Below, piece by piece: positions 31,376-38,659 of a stretch of DNA of 39,269 nt. A program made the translations under genes and the position numbers. Every line of letters begins with the position of its first letter. Positions within the stretch are counted from its first letter, which is position 1. Under the pieces are notes generated by a model, which made no database searches, was not told the DNA's origin, and was given only the letters and a program-made list of their open reading frames with translations. This DNA comes from Candidatus Brocadiia bacterium (GTDB lineage Bacteria; Planctomycetota; DG-23; SLPQ01), in the NCBI GenBank assembly GCA_007131925.1, contig SLPQ01000120.1:1-39269 (forward strand), read 5' to 3'.

Positions 31376-32749
31376 TTACGGTCGTGTCTCGCCCGCCGGC
31401 AGTATCTCGGGCTCTCTTTCTCCCGCTTCTATTATGCGGCGCATGAGTCTGCGACGAAGCCCGGCACGTACATCGGCAAGGGCCTCCTCGACGACGAGGT
31501 TTGTCCGCTCATGGGGGTCTGCATCGAGGTCGTAGAGAAACTCCTCGACGTAAAGGTCGCTTGCCGGATGGATCGCGCCGTCCTTGCCGGGCGCGCTTAC
31601 ACTGTACTTCCAGCGCTTTGTGCGAATGGCGCGGGCAACCTCGCTTTCACTGATCTGCACAAAGGCCTCCTCGGGCCAGTCAGCCGGCGCCCCGCCCGCA
31701 GTCTCCTGGAGGGGTCTGCCCTGCATGCTGACGGGGGCAGCGATGCCGCCGGCTCGCAGCAGCGTAGGCGGTACATCGATAAGGCTGACAATGTCGCTGA
31801 CGACTCTGCCGCCGGTAAAGCCCGGCCCGCACGCCACCATTGGGATGCGGATGCTGGCCTCGTGACATGAGCGCTTGTACTCGCTGTTTCGCGTGCGAAA
31901 GTGCGAGCCGTGATCACACGTGTAGATGATGAGCGTATCGTCGGCGATGCCGAACTCGCCAAGCGCCTGGCGCAGCCGGCCGAGGTTAAAGTCGAGGCTG
32001 TGGCAGCAGCCCAGGTAGTCAGGATAGTTTTCGCGCCAGTCGCCGCCGGTGCCGGCAAGGTCGCCCGGCACCTCGAAGTCCGCGAAGCGCTCCCTGCTGC
32101 CGGCCGGCCCTTCGTAACGGGAGCGGTCATTCTGGTGGTGCGGCTCTATAAACGAGAGAAAGAGAAAAAACGGCCGCTCGTCACTGCGGCCCTCCAGGTA
32201 CTCGATCGCCCAGTCACCAAGGCAGTCCGCGCGAAAGCGCCCCTCGGGAAAGTCGCGCCTGGCGCCGCTGCCGTCAAACATGTACCCGCCATAGCCGTGA
32301 GAGGTGAACTCAAGAACATCCGACGCCAGCCAGTAATCCCTGTAGCCTCCCCTTCTCTCAGGCGGAACGGGCGATGATTTGTAATCGGCGTCGAGCTCCC
32401 CGCCGAGCCCCTGAGTCGATGCGAGGTGCCATTTACCTATGTAGGCCACCTCGTAGCCTGCCTGTGAAAAGTGGTTGGCTATGGTCTTGTGGCGGGGATC
32501 GAGGGCGATGCCGTTTCGGAAATTGCCGGTCTGTGTGGCATATCGTCCCGTCTGGAGACATGCCCTTGCCGGTCCGCAGACGGGCTGACATGTGAAGGCG
32601 TTCTCAAACCGCACGCCCTCGACGGCCATACGGTCGAGATTGGGAGTGACGTTGAGCTTCTGGCCGTAGCAGCCGAGTGTGTCCCATCGCTGCTGGTCGG
32701 AGAAAAAGAAGATTATGTTCGGCCTGCTCGCGGAGGTCTTTTCTGCCAT
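31376..32749 (-). CDS. Type I (formylglycine) sulfatase, cytosolic form
   Basis: This 457-aa alkaline-phosphatase-superfamily enzyme probably removes sulfate from a sulfated sugar or ester. The metal-binding start NIIFFFSDQQRWDTLGCYG (residues 11-29) and the modification motif C58-G-P-A-R62, where Cys becomes formylglycine, are intact. GKWH, FIEPHH and TCDHG supply other active-site residues. The ATG at 32749 yields no signal peptide, whereas most bacterial sulfatases are exported, so this enzyme may act on imported substrates. It resembles choline-/N-sulfoglucosamine-sulfatase-like subfamilies by the SDQQRWDTLGCYG opening. No sulfatase-maturing enzyme is present in the window. Confidence 0.9.
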   Translation of the reverse strand: MAEKTSASRPNIIFFFSDQQRWDTLGCYGQKLNVTPNLDRMAVEGVRFENAFTCQPVCGPARACLQTGRYATQTGNFRNGIALDPRHKTIANHFSQAGYEVAYIGKWHLASTQGLGGELDADYKSSPVPPERRGGYRDYWLASDVLEFTSHGYGGYMFDGSGARRDFPEGRFRADCLGDWAIEYLEGRSDERPFFLFLSFIEPHHQNDRSRYEGPAGSRERFADFEVPGDLAGTGGDWRENYPDYLGCCHSLDFNLGRLRQALGEFGIADDTLIIYTCDHGSHFRTRNSEYKRSCHEASIRIPMVACGPGFTGGRVVSDIVSLIDVPPTLLRAGGIAAPVSMQGRPLQETAGGAPADWPEEAFVQISESEVARAIRTKRWKYSVSAPGKDGAIHPASDLYVEEFLYDLDADPHERTNLVVEEALADVRAGLRRRLMRRIIEAGEREPEILPAGETRP

Positions 32750-32797
32750 TTCCTGCGCCCTTTCTGTGCATGGGCGATCGTGGCTACTGCCCTGAGG

Positions 32798-32827
32798 ATA
32801 ATCGCTGAGCGCCGGGAAGCCAGTCAA
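32798..32827 (-). promoter_or_regulatory. Possible promoter of the sulfatase gene
   Basis: On the minus strand TTGACT (32822-32827), an 18-nt spacer and GATTAT (32798-32803) lie 48 nt before the sulfatase ATG. Confidence 0.3.
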
Positions 32828-32942
32828 TTTCACATCCGCCGCTGCCGAAAATGCGTTGAGACCACTCTCCAGGACCGGCGCTGCCTGGCGTGAGTGCGCG
32901 CTTGCGGCGCATTTTTGCCTGCTGGAAAGGTACCAGAGCGCC

Positions 32943-35924
32943 TCACTTAGCTACGAGGCGATCGATAAAGCCCGCCTCCACCGTGCATGCGCCGTGCCTG
33001 CTCTCGACCCGGCCCTTGATGATAAAGGGTCCGGCCGAGTTGAAAAGCCTGCCGTAGCGCCTGTAGCTTTCGGGAAAGAGCGTCGCCTCGAAGATGTCCG
33101 TCTCGTCCTCGAACGTTGCAAACTCCATCACGCGCCCGTCCCTTGTAGGCGCGCGCCTCCTCGTGACGAGAAATCCCGCCAACGTGATATACCGGCCGGC
33201 AAGCGCGACTAGCTCTCTTGCCGGCGATGCGCCACGATCGCGCGCTTTGTCTCTGAAAGGGATCATCGGATGCGCAGTCGGCGTCATCTCCATCGTGTCG
33301 TCTTCGCAGGCGATGGCCTCCCTCAGGGAATACTCTGATATGCGGACATTTGCGGCACCTCGAAGCGCGGCGGCTGCGCCGTTTGAAAATGCGTCCAATT
33401 GCAGAAGCGCCTCCGGGCGTGTGCATCCAAGGCCACAGAAAGCCCCCGCCCTCACAAGCGCCTCGACCTCACGGGGAGGCGCATCGATGCGTTCGAAAAA
33501 GTCGGCCGTACTGGTGAAGGCTCGCTCGGCGCGCCGGTCGAGGATCTTCAAAACCGTCTTTCGGGACAGGCCCTTTACGGCCATGAAGCCGATGCGGATG
33601 GAGTGCGGCCCTGTGAGAAACCCTTCGGCGCTTGAGTTTATATCGAGCGGCAGGATTTCCACGCCGAGCCGGCGCGCCTCCTCGAGGTAGACGCGCGGAT
33701 GGTAAAAGCCTGCCATATTTGAGATGCGCGCAGCGAGAAACTGGGCTGGGTAGTGGCTCTTGAGCCACATGGTGGCCCAGGAAATTTGCGCGTAGGTCGT
33801 TGCATGCGCCTTGCAGTAGGAATATGCGGCGAAGTTTCGCACCATCTCCCATATGGCAAGCGCCGCCTCCTGCCGCATGCCGCGCTCGGCTGCCCCTGCA
33901 ATAAAGCGGCTCTTGAGCGCCGCTATAGCCTCGCTACTTCTGCCCTTTGAGATGGCCTTTCGCAGCTCGTCGCCGACGGCCAGGTCAAAGCCCGCGACCG
34001 CCCTGGCAACCTTCAATATATCCTCCTGATACAGCATTACGCCATATGTGTCTCGCAGGCTTTCCTCCATCGACGGGTGCAGATAAAAGGGCTTTTCGAG
34101 GCCGAGGCGACGCCTCAAGTAGTGCTCCTTCATCCCGGAGCCGGCAGGACCCGGGCGGATGAGGGAAAGGCCGATCTGAAGGTCGTCTCTGTCTCGCGCA
34201 CGCATCATCTGCAGGAGGTTTCTCATGCCGGGCGACTCCACCTGAAAGCCGCCGATAGTGCGCCCGCGCCGGATGAGCCGCGCCGTTCTGGCGTCGCTGC
34301 CGTCTAAGCGATAGGGGTCGATTTTCTTTTTGAAGACCCTTTCCACATCTTCGACCGTCTCGTTTACGACAGTGAGCGCCCGCTGGCCGAGAAGGTCCAT
34401 CTTCACAAGCCCCAGCTCCTCGACCGGCCCCATGTCGTACTGGCTTACGACTATACCCTTGGACGCTCTCTCCAGCGGCAGGTAGGACGTCAGCGGCTCG
34501 TCTGAGATCACCAGCCCCCCCAGGTGCACGCCGGTGTGGCGCGGATAGCCGGTAATTCCAGAGGCGATCTCGACGATCGTGCGATACGGCTCGATATCGA
34601 GGAGAAAATCCGCCGCCTCGGGTGCGCTTCTTGCGGCGGCGGCTATGTTTTCGCCACCGTGAAAGGGCAGGGTCTTTGAGAGTGAGTTTATCTCTGCTGC
34701 AGGCAGGCCGAAGACGCGCGCCACGTCGCGAAAGGCGCTCTTGGCCTGGTAGGTCACGTGCGTGGAGATCATGGCGACGTTTGCCTGTCCGTACCTTTTG
34801 TAAACGTAGTCGATCAGCTCATCGCGACGACGCCAGCAGATGTCGAGGTCGATATCGGGGCAGTCCGTGCGGGAGAGGTTCAGAAACCTCTCGAAATAGA
34901 GATCATGCGCGATGGGGTCCACGATGGTTATACCGAGACAATATGCTACGAGGCTGTCTGCGGCAGAGCCCCGACCCGCCACGGTGATGCCCTCTGCCCG
35001 CGCGTGTCGCACGATCTGCTCTACGATGAGAAAGTACTCCGGGAAGTTGAGCTTTTCTATGACCTCCAGCTCATATGCAAGACGCTTCATCACCGCCGGC
35101 GTGAGCGGCCGGTAGCGGCGTGCCGCCCCTTTGAAGGCCAGCTTCGAAAGCCACGAAAAGGGCGTCTCCCCCTCCGGCACGTCCGCATGCGGAAAGTGAT
35201 ACCTGCCGAAGGTAAAATCAAAAGTGCATGCCTCGGCGATTTCAAGCGTATTCGAGAGAGCCTCCGGCACGAGCCTGAATATCCGCTCCATCTCGGCGGG
35301 TGTCCTGAAATACGCATCGGCCGGCGCGAAGGCGGCTGCGGGGAGGTTTTCCAGAAGGGCGTTTTCGCGGATTGCCGAGAGCACCTTGTGGATGCGATGG
35401 CGCTGCTGCCCCGCAAAGTGCGCAGCCGGAGTCGCCACAAGGGGCAGGCCCAGCTCGCGCGCCGTCTTGAAAATGCCGCGCAGGACCCTTCTGCCCGAAG
35501 ATGCCGGCAGCTCCGCGTAAAGCCCCTCAAGCCGCCCGGCGGCTCCCTTGAGAAATCCCTCGTCGGCCGAGAGTATGACAAGCCCGTCTGCATACTTGCG
35601 GGCCGCCTCCAAAAGGGAAAAGCCTTCGTCGAGCCTGCGCGCGCTGACAAGCCGGCAGAGGTTGCGATATCCGGTCTCGTCTCTGGCGAGAAAGACCGCC
35701 TCCTCCCCCCCCGCCTCCACTGCAGCGCCTGTGATGGGCTTGAGCCCCGCTGCGCGGGCAGCCTTGTAAAAGGGCACCGCGCCGTAGAGTGCGTTTGTGT
35801 CGGTGATCGCCAGCGCCTTTATCCCCATCCGCGAGGCGGCCTCCACATACTCCTCGATCGTGGAAGCGCCGTCCAGGAGGCTCCAGCTACTGTGTAAGTG
35901 AAGGGGTGCGTAGGATGAAGCCAT
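32943..35924 (-). CDS. dnaE2: DNA polymerase III alpha-type error-prone polymerase (DnaE2/ImuC-like)
   Basis: This 993-aa C-family polymerase is shorter than replicative DnaE (about 1160 aa). The PHP domain opens with PLHLHSSWSLLDG (residues 8-19). The palm has catalytic D359 and D361 in CPDIDLDICWRRRDELI and D510 in GLVKMDLLGQRALT. HTGVHLGGLVI, IRPGPAGSG and YSYCKAHATTYAQISW follow, then helix-hairpin-helix (KGLSRKTVLKIL) and a C-terminal OB fold (ITLAGFLVTRRRAPTRDG to RVESRHG). No tau-binding tail is present. The size and the place directly after dinB and lexA fit DnaE2, which carries out translesion synthesis. It starts within dinB with a 38-nt overlap and a poor ribosome site, so it is probably translationally coupled. 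Confidence 0.88.
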   Translation of the reverse strand: MASSYAPLHLHSSWSLLDGASTIEEYVEAASRMGIKALAITDTNALYGAVPFYKAARAAGLKPITGAAVEAGGEEAVFLARDETGYRNLCRLVSARRLDEGFSLLEAARKYADGLVILSADEGFLKGAAGRLEGLYAELPASSGRRVLRGIFKTARELGLPLVATPAAHFAGQQRHRIHKVLSAIRENALLENLPAAAFAPADAYFRTPAEMERIFRLVPEALSNTLEIAEACTFDFTFGRYHFPHADVPEGETPFSWLSKLAFKGAARRYRPLTPAVMKRLAYELEVIEKLNFPEYFLIVEQIVRHARAEGITVAGRGSAADSLVAYCLGITIVDPIAHDLYFERFLNLSRTDCPDIDLDICWRRRDELIDYVYKRYGQANVAMISTHVTYQAKSAFRDVARVFGLPAAEINSLSKTLPFHGGENIAAAARSAPEAADFLLDIEPYRTIVEIASGITGYPRHTGVHLGGLVISDEPLTSYLPLERASKGIVVSQYDMGPVEELGLVKMDLLGQRALTVVNETVEDVERVFKKKIDPYRLDGSDARTARLIRRGRTIGGFQVESPGMRNLLQMMRARDRDDLQIGLSLIRPGPAGSGMKEHYLRRRLGLEKPFYLHPSMEESLRDTYGVMLYQEDILKVARAVAGFDLAVGDELRKAISKGRSSEAIAALKSRFIAGAAERGMRQEAALAIWEMVRNFAAYSYCKAHATTYAQISWATMWLKSHYPAQFLAARISNMAGFYHPRVYLEEARRLGVEILPLDINSSAEGFLTGPHSIRIGFMAVKGLSRKTVLKILDRRAERAFTSTADFFERIDAPPREVEALVRAGAFCGLGCTRPEALLQLDAFSNGAAAALRGAANVRISEYSLREAIACEDDTMEMTPTAHPMIPFRDKARDRGASPARELVALAGRYITLAGFLVTRRRAPTRDGRVMEFATFEDETDIFEATLFPESYRRYGRLFNSAGPFIIKGRVESRHGACTVEAGFIDRLVAK

Positions 35925-37107
35925 GGCTGTCGGTCTCGAGGTGTCGGATGAGTTCTATGGCTCTGCCGGTCAAAATGGATGAAAAGCCGAACCGCTCCCT
36001 CACACTGTCGATGCCCCTGTAGAGCCGCTCTCGCCTCTGAAAGCCGCTCTCGTCAAAGAGCGTGGCCTGGTGCGGCATGCCTGGGGCGAGGCTCGAAAGG
36101 GCTACGCCGACGTTTCTGATGCGCATGCGGCGGGTGAAGAGCTCATCAAAGAGCACCAGAGCCAGGCCCTTGAAGTCACAGTCGTGCGTCGAGGGCTCCC
36201 TGAGCGAGCGCGCCTTGTGGCAGGTGGAAAAGTCGCTGTAGCGCAGCTTGACTGTCACGGTACGGGCGCTCATTCCGATCGAGCGCAGCTTGCCGGCGGC
36301 TCGCTCTGTAAGGTAGGAAAGCATGGCCTCGACAAGGCCGCGCTCGGCGGTGTCTTCATGAAAGGTGGTCTCGCGGCTTATCGACTTCGGATACGCGGCC
36401 TCCTCCACCTCGCTGAAATCCCGCCCCGATGCCCTCTCGGCAAGCGCCTGCCCTGAGGGCCCGAGCGCAGCAGCGAGCACCGCCTCCGATATCACCTGCA
36501 GGTCACCGATTGTCTTGAAATTGTAACGCCCGAGCCGCTCAAAGGTCCTCGGCCCCACGCCCGGCAGGTCGCGTAGACCAAGGGGCTTCAAAAACGCCGC
36601 CTCGAACCCCGGCATCACGCAGGTGATGGCATTCGGCTTGGCATAGTCGGAGGCCACCTTGGCCACCAGCCTCGAGGAGGCCACCCCCACCGAGACGTTA
36701 AGGCCTGTAGCATCCTTGACCGCCCGCTTTATACTGTCGGCAGCGTCAAAAGGGTGCCCGTAAATGCGCTTGCAGCCGGTAAGGTCGAGATACGCCTCGT
36801 CAAGGGAGGCCATCTCGATGTCAGGCGTGAATGAGTAAAAGACCCCCCGCATCCTATCCGACATTTTGCGGTAATTTTCGAACTTGCCCCTTAGAAAGAC
36901 CGCCTGCGGACAGAGCCGCCGAGCCTCGGCAAGGGGCATGGCGGTCTTTACCCCGTAAGCCTTTGCCTCGTAGCTGGCCGAGGCCACGACGCTGCGGTCG
37001 TCAGGGTCGCCGCCGACGATTACCGGCTTGCCGGCAAGCTCCGGGCAGAGCACCTGCTCGACCGACGCGAAAAAGGCATCCGCGTCCACATGCAGTATCC
37101 AGCGCAC
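35887..37107 (-). CDS. dinB: Y-family DNA polymerase IV (DinB)
   Basis: This 406-aa translesion polymerase aligns with E. coli Pol IV without gaps at the active site: D8 in HVDADAFFASVEQ, F13 as steric gate, and D103-E104 in SLDEAYLD. The thumb helix-hairpin-helix LRDLPGVGPRTFERLGRYN and little-finger domain follow. A clamp-binding motif QATLFD (from residue 347) is followed by about 54 extra residues containing RERFGFSSILTG, common in many DinB relatives. The catalytic residues are intact, unlike ImuB. The start GTG at 37107 is chosen for this alignment; an upstream GTG at 37152 would add an Arg-rich extension. It lies about 100 nt after lexA with no promoter seen. Confidence 0.92.
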   Translation of the reverse strand: MRWILHVDADAFFASVEQVLCPELAGKPVIVGGDPDDRSVVASASYEAKAYGVKTAMPLAEARRLCPQAVFLRGKFENYRKMSDRMRGVFYSFTPDIEMASLDEAYLDLTGCKRIYGHPFDAADSIKRAVKDATGLNVSVGVASSRLVAKVASDYAKPNAITCVMPGFEAAFLKPLGLRDLPGVGPRTFERLGRYNFKTIGDLQVISEAVLAAALGPSGQALAERASGRDFSEVEEAAYPKSISRETTFHEDTAERGLVEAMLSYLTERAAGKLRSIGMSARTVTVKLRYSDFSTCHKARSLREPSTHDCDFKGLALVLFDELFTRRMRIRNVGVALSSLAPGMPHQATLFDESGFQRRERLYRGIDSVRERFGFSSILTGRAIELIRHLETDSHGFILRTPSLTQ

Positions 37108-37208
37108 TCCGTCGCCGCGCTCCCTCTTTCGATGTGTGTGACGGGCAGGCACCTTTGCACCCTTTCGTCATTTCAATGTCGCCTCAAGGGCTCCCCCCTC
37201 GGGGCGGC

Positions 37209-37790
37209 TCAATACTTTCTCACGATCCCGATAACCACCCCCTGCACCTTGACGTCCTTTGCGTATATGGGCTTCATGTCGGGGTTGGCGGGCTGAAGCC
37301 TTATGCGGCGCTTTTCGCGGTAAAACTTTTTCAGTGTCGCCTCGCCGTTTTCAAGAAGCGCCACGACTGTCTGGCCGTTTTCGGCACTGTCGCGCCTCTC
37401 CACTATGACATAGTCGCCGTCCCGGATGTGCTCGTCTATCATGGAGTTTCCTCGAACCTTGAGGACAAAAGACTCCCTGTCTGAGGAGAGCATCTCGGAA
37501 ATGTCGATCTCGTCGCCAAGCGGCGCCGCCTCGATGGGCGCGCCCGCGGCTATGTAGCCGAAAAAGGGGATCGCCGAGGCCGTGCCTTCCAGGACCTTAA
37601 GCGAGCGCGCCTGGTAGCGCCGCCACGTAACCACCCCCCGCGCACGCAGGCGCTGGAGATGCTCGTAAACAGTCTTTTTGTTCAGCCGCAGCGCCTCGGC
37701 CATCTCGTCCATAGTCGGCGGCACGCCCCTCGCGCGACGATAATCCAGGATAAAGTCCACGACGTCCTTCTGCCTGCGGGTAATCTCCAT
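37209..37790 (-). CDS. lexA: SOS repressor LexA
   Basis: This 193-aa repressor cleaves itself when RecA filaments form. The N-terminal winged helix (residues 4-60) has a recognition segment LRLNKKTVYEHLQRLRARG that differs from the E. coli type, implying another operator sequence. The cleavage site is A82-G83 in IAAGAP, with nucleophile S116 in GNSM and K154 in ATLKKF; DGDYVIV is also conserved. The start at 37790 is set by GGAGG 8 nt upstream and by family length; the open frame continuing upstream has no LexA-like sequence. It leads the dinB-dnaE2 operon and most likely represses itself and both polymerases. Confidence 0.94.
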   Translation of the reverse strand: MEITRRQKDVVDFILDYRRARGVPPTMDEMAEALRLNKKTVYEHLQRLRARGVVTWRRYQARSLKVLEGTASAIPFFGYIAAGAPIEAAPLGDEIDISEMLSSDRESFVLKVRGNSMIDEHIRDGDYVIVERRDSAENGQTVVALLENGEATLKKFYREKRRIRLQPANPDMKPIYAKDVKVQGVVIGIVRKY

Positions 37791-37828
37791 CAGTACAGCC
37801 TCCAATCGACTCTTTTCACCATATCGGC

Positions 37829-37858
37829 ATTGTACCCAACAATAACCCAACATTACAA
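37829..37858 (-). promoter_or_regulatory. Promoter of the lexA-dinB-dnaE2 operon
   Basis: On the minus strand TTGTAA (37853-37858), an 18-nt spacer and TACAAT (37829-37834) lie about 38 nt before the lexA ATG, in an AT-rich patch. The spacer is filled by a direct repeat (see the operator entry). Confidence 0.6.
37834..37852 (-). promoter_or_regulatory. Candidate LexA operator (direct repeat with 11-bp period)
   Basis: On the minus strand TGTTGGGT occurs twice, with starts 11 bp apart (GTTG-N7-GTTG), exactly between the -35 and -10 boxes of lexA. The spacing equals that of the alphaproteobacterial LexA box GTTC-N7-GTTC. LexA normally represses itself, so this is a plausible operator; no other copy was confirmed. 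Confidence 0.4.
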
Positions 37859-38007
37859 CAAAAATCCGTAAAATCAGAAAAACAAAAACGCCGGCATCTT
37901 CCGTTTGCCCGCAGAGGGGGCGCACGGATCGCCCAGCACCGGGAAACTCCACACCGGCGGGCTCCTGCGCCCGCACCGCACGGCCCGGGCCGAGTCCGAC
38001 GGGCTCG

Positions 38008-38146
38008 CCATGCCTGCGGTGACAGGCATGGGGTGTCAATCCGAAGGCCAGGCAATGCGCTACGCCCTCTCCCGGGAGAGCGACCCATTACTGTGAATGC
38101 CTACCGCAAGATATGCAGGCAACTACACTGCTTTGAAATGCAGTGT
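38008..38146. other. Cluster of four hairpins between lexA and nfu
   Basis: Within the gap there are four consecutive inverted repeats. CCATGCCTG/CAGGCATGG (38008-38031) has a 9-bp stem and 6-nt loop. CTCTCCCGGGAGAG (38067-38080) is a perfect palindrome. TGCCT/AGGCA (38098-38121) has a nested GCA/TGC stem. ACACTGC/GCAGTGT (38125-38146) has a 7-bp stem and 8-nt loop, followed by TTTT on the plus strand. No reading frame is supported. A structured RNA or regulatory DNA is possible, and I match it to no known RNA family. Confidence 0.35.
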
Positions 38147-38261
38147 TTTCCCCAGGAAGGGCACGGCCTGTCATTATCTCACGCATGGCAGGCGGCATAT
38201 TGCCGGGGGGCGTCCGTTCGGGGCTTTTTTGGTACAGGGGGTTGCGTTGTCGGTGGGCATG

Positions 38262-38296
38262 AAAAAAAGCGGCCACGCTTTCTGCCGCGTGGCCGC
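38262..38296 (-). terminator. Rho-independent terminator of nfu
   Basis: On the minus strand a perfect 10-bp GC-rich stem, GCGGCCACGC/GCGTGGCCGC with an 8-nt loop, is followed by seven T residues. It begins 24 nt after the nfu stop codon. Confidence 0.92.
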
Positions 38297-38319
38297 CATA
38301 TATCTATCGGCATCTGCTC

Positions 38320-38547
38320 TCAGACGGCGACGACTTCCTTCAGCTCGGGGTAGGCCTCCTTGAGCTTTCTCTGAACACCCATCTGCAGCGTCATCTGCGC
38401 CATGGGGCAGTGGCCGCAGGCGCCCTTGAGGCGCACCTTCACAATGCCCTCTTCCGCCTCGACGTCCACCAGCTCTATATCGCCGCCGTCTGCCTGAAGC
38501 ATCGGCCTGATCTCTTCTATTACAGCCTGAACTCCATCCTTGTCCAT
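38320..38547 (-). CDS. Minimal Nfu-type Fe-S cluster scaffold/carrier protein
   Basis: This 75-aa protein consists only of the NifU C-terminal (Nfu) domain. It carries IRPMLQADGGDIELVDVE and the cluster-binding GACGHCPMAQMTL (C44, C47). Two monomers would share one [4Fe-4S] cluster and hand it to target enzymes. The start at 38547 is supported by AAGGGG 6 nt upstream and the family start. The gene has its own promoter (38605-38632) and terminator, so it is a single-gene unit. Fe-S clients in this window include DinG and possibly the two PP-loop enzymes. Confidence 0.93.
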   Translation of the reverse strand: MDKDGVQAVIEEIRPMLQADGGDIELVDVEAEEGIVKVRLKGACGHCPMAQMTLQMGVQRKLKEAYPELKEVVAV

Positions 38548-38604
38548 TACAGTCCCCTTACAGTTGTGATCATGTCGCCGGGACAAGCGCCCCGACCACA
38601 CATA

Positions 38605-38632
38605 ATTGTACACATAGCTCTCAAGAGGACAA
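38605..38632 (-). promoter_or_regulatory. Predicted promoter of nfu
   Basis: On the minus strand TTGTCC (38627-38632), a 16-nt spacer and TACAAT (38605-38610) lie about 58 nt before the nfu ATG. Confidence 0.5.
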
Positions 38633-38659
38633 GCCCCCGGCACTGCGCCTCCGGCAGGC

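Noticed and set aside
34758-35897. 379-codon plus-strand open frame opposite dnaE2
   Set aside because: It is antisense to the catalytic region of the polymerase, with no motif or ribosome site.
37791-38039. N-terminal extension of lexA
   Set aside because: It would cover the promoter and candidate operator, has no LexA-like sequence, and the start at 37790 has a good ribosome site.
38223-38228. Plus-strand T6 run as a rho-independent terminator
   Set aside because: No adequate GC stem immediately precedes it. The only convincing terminator in the area is the minus-strand one at 38262-38296.
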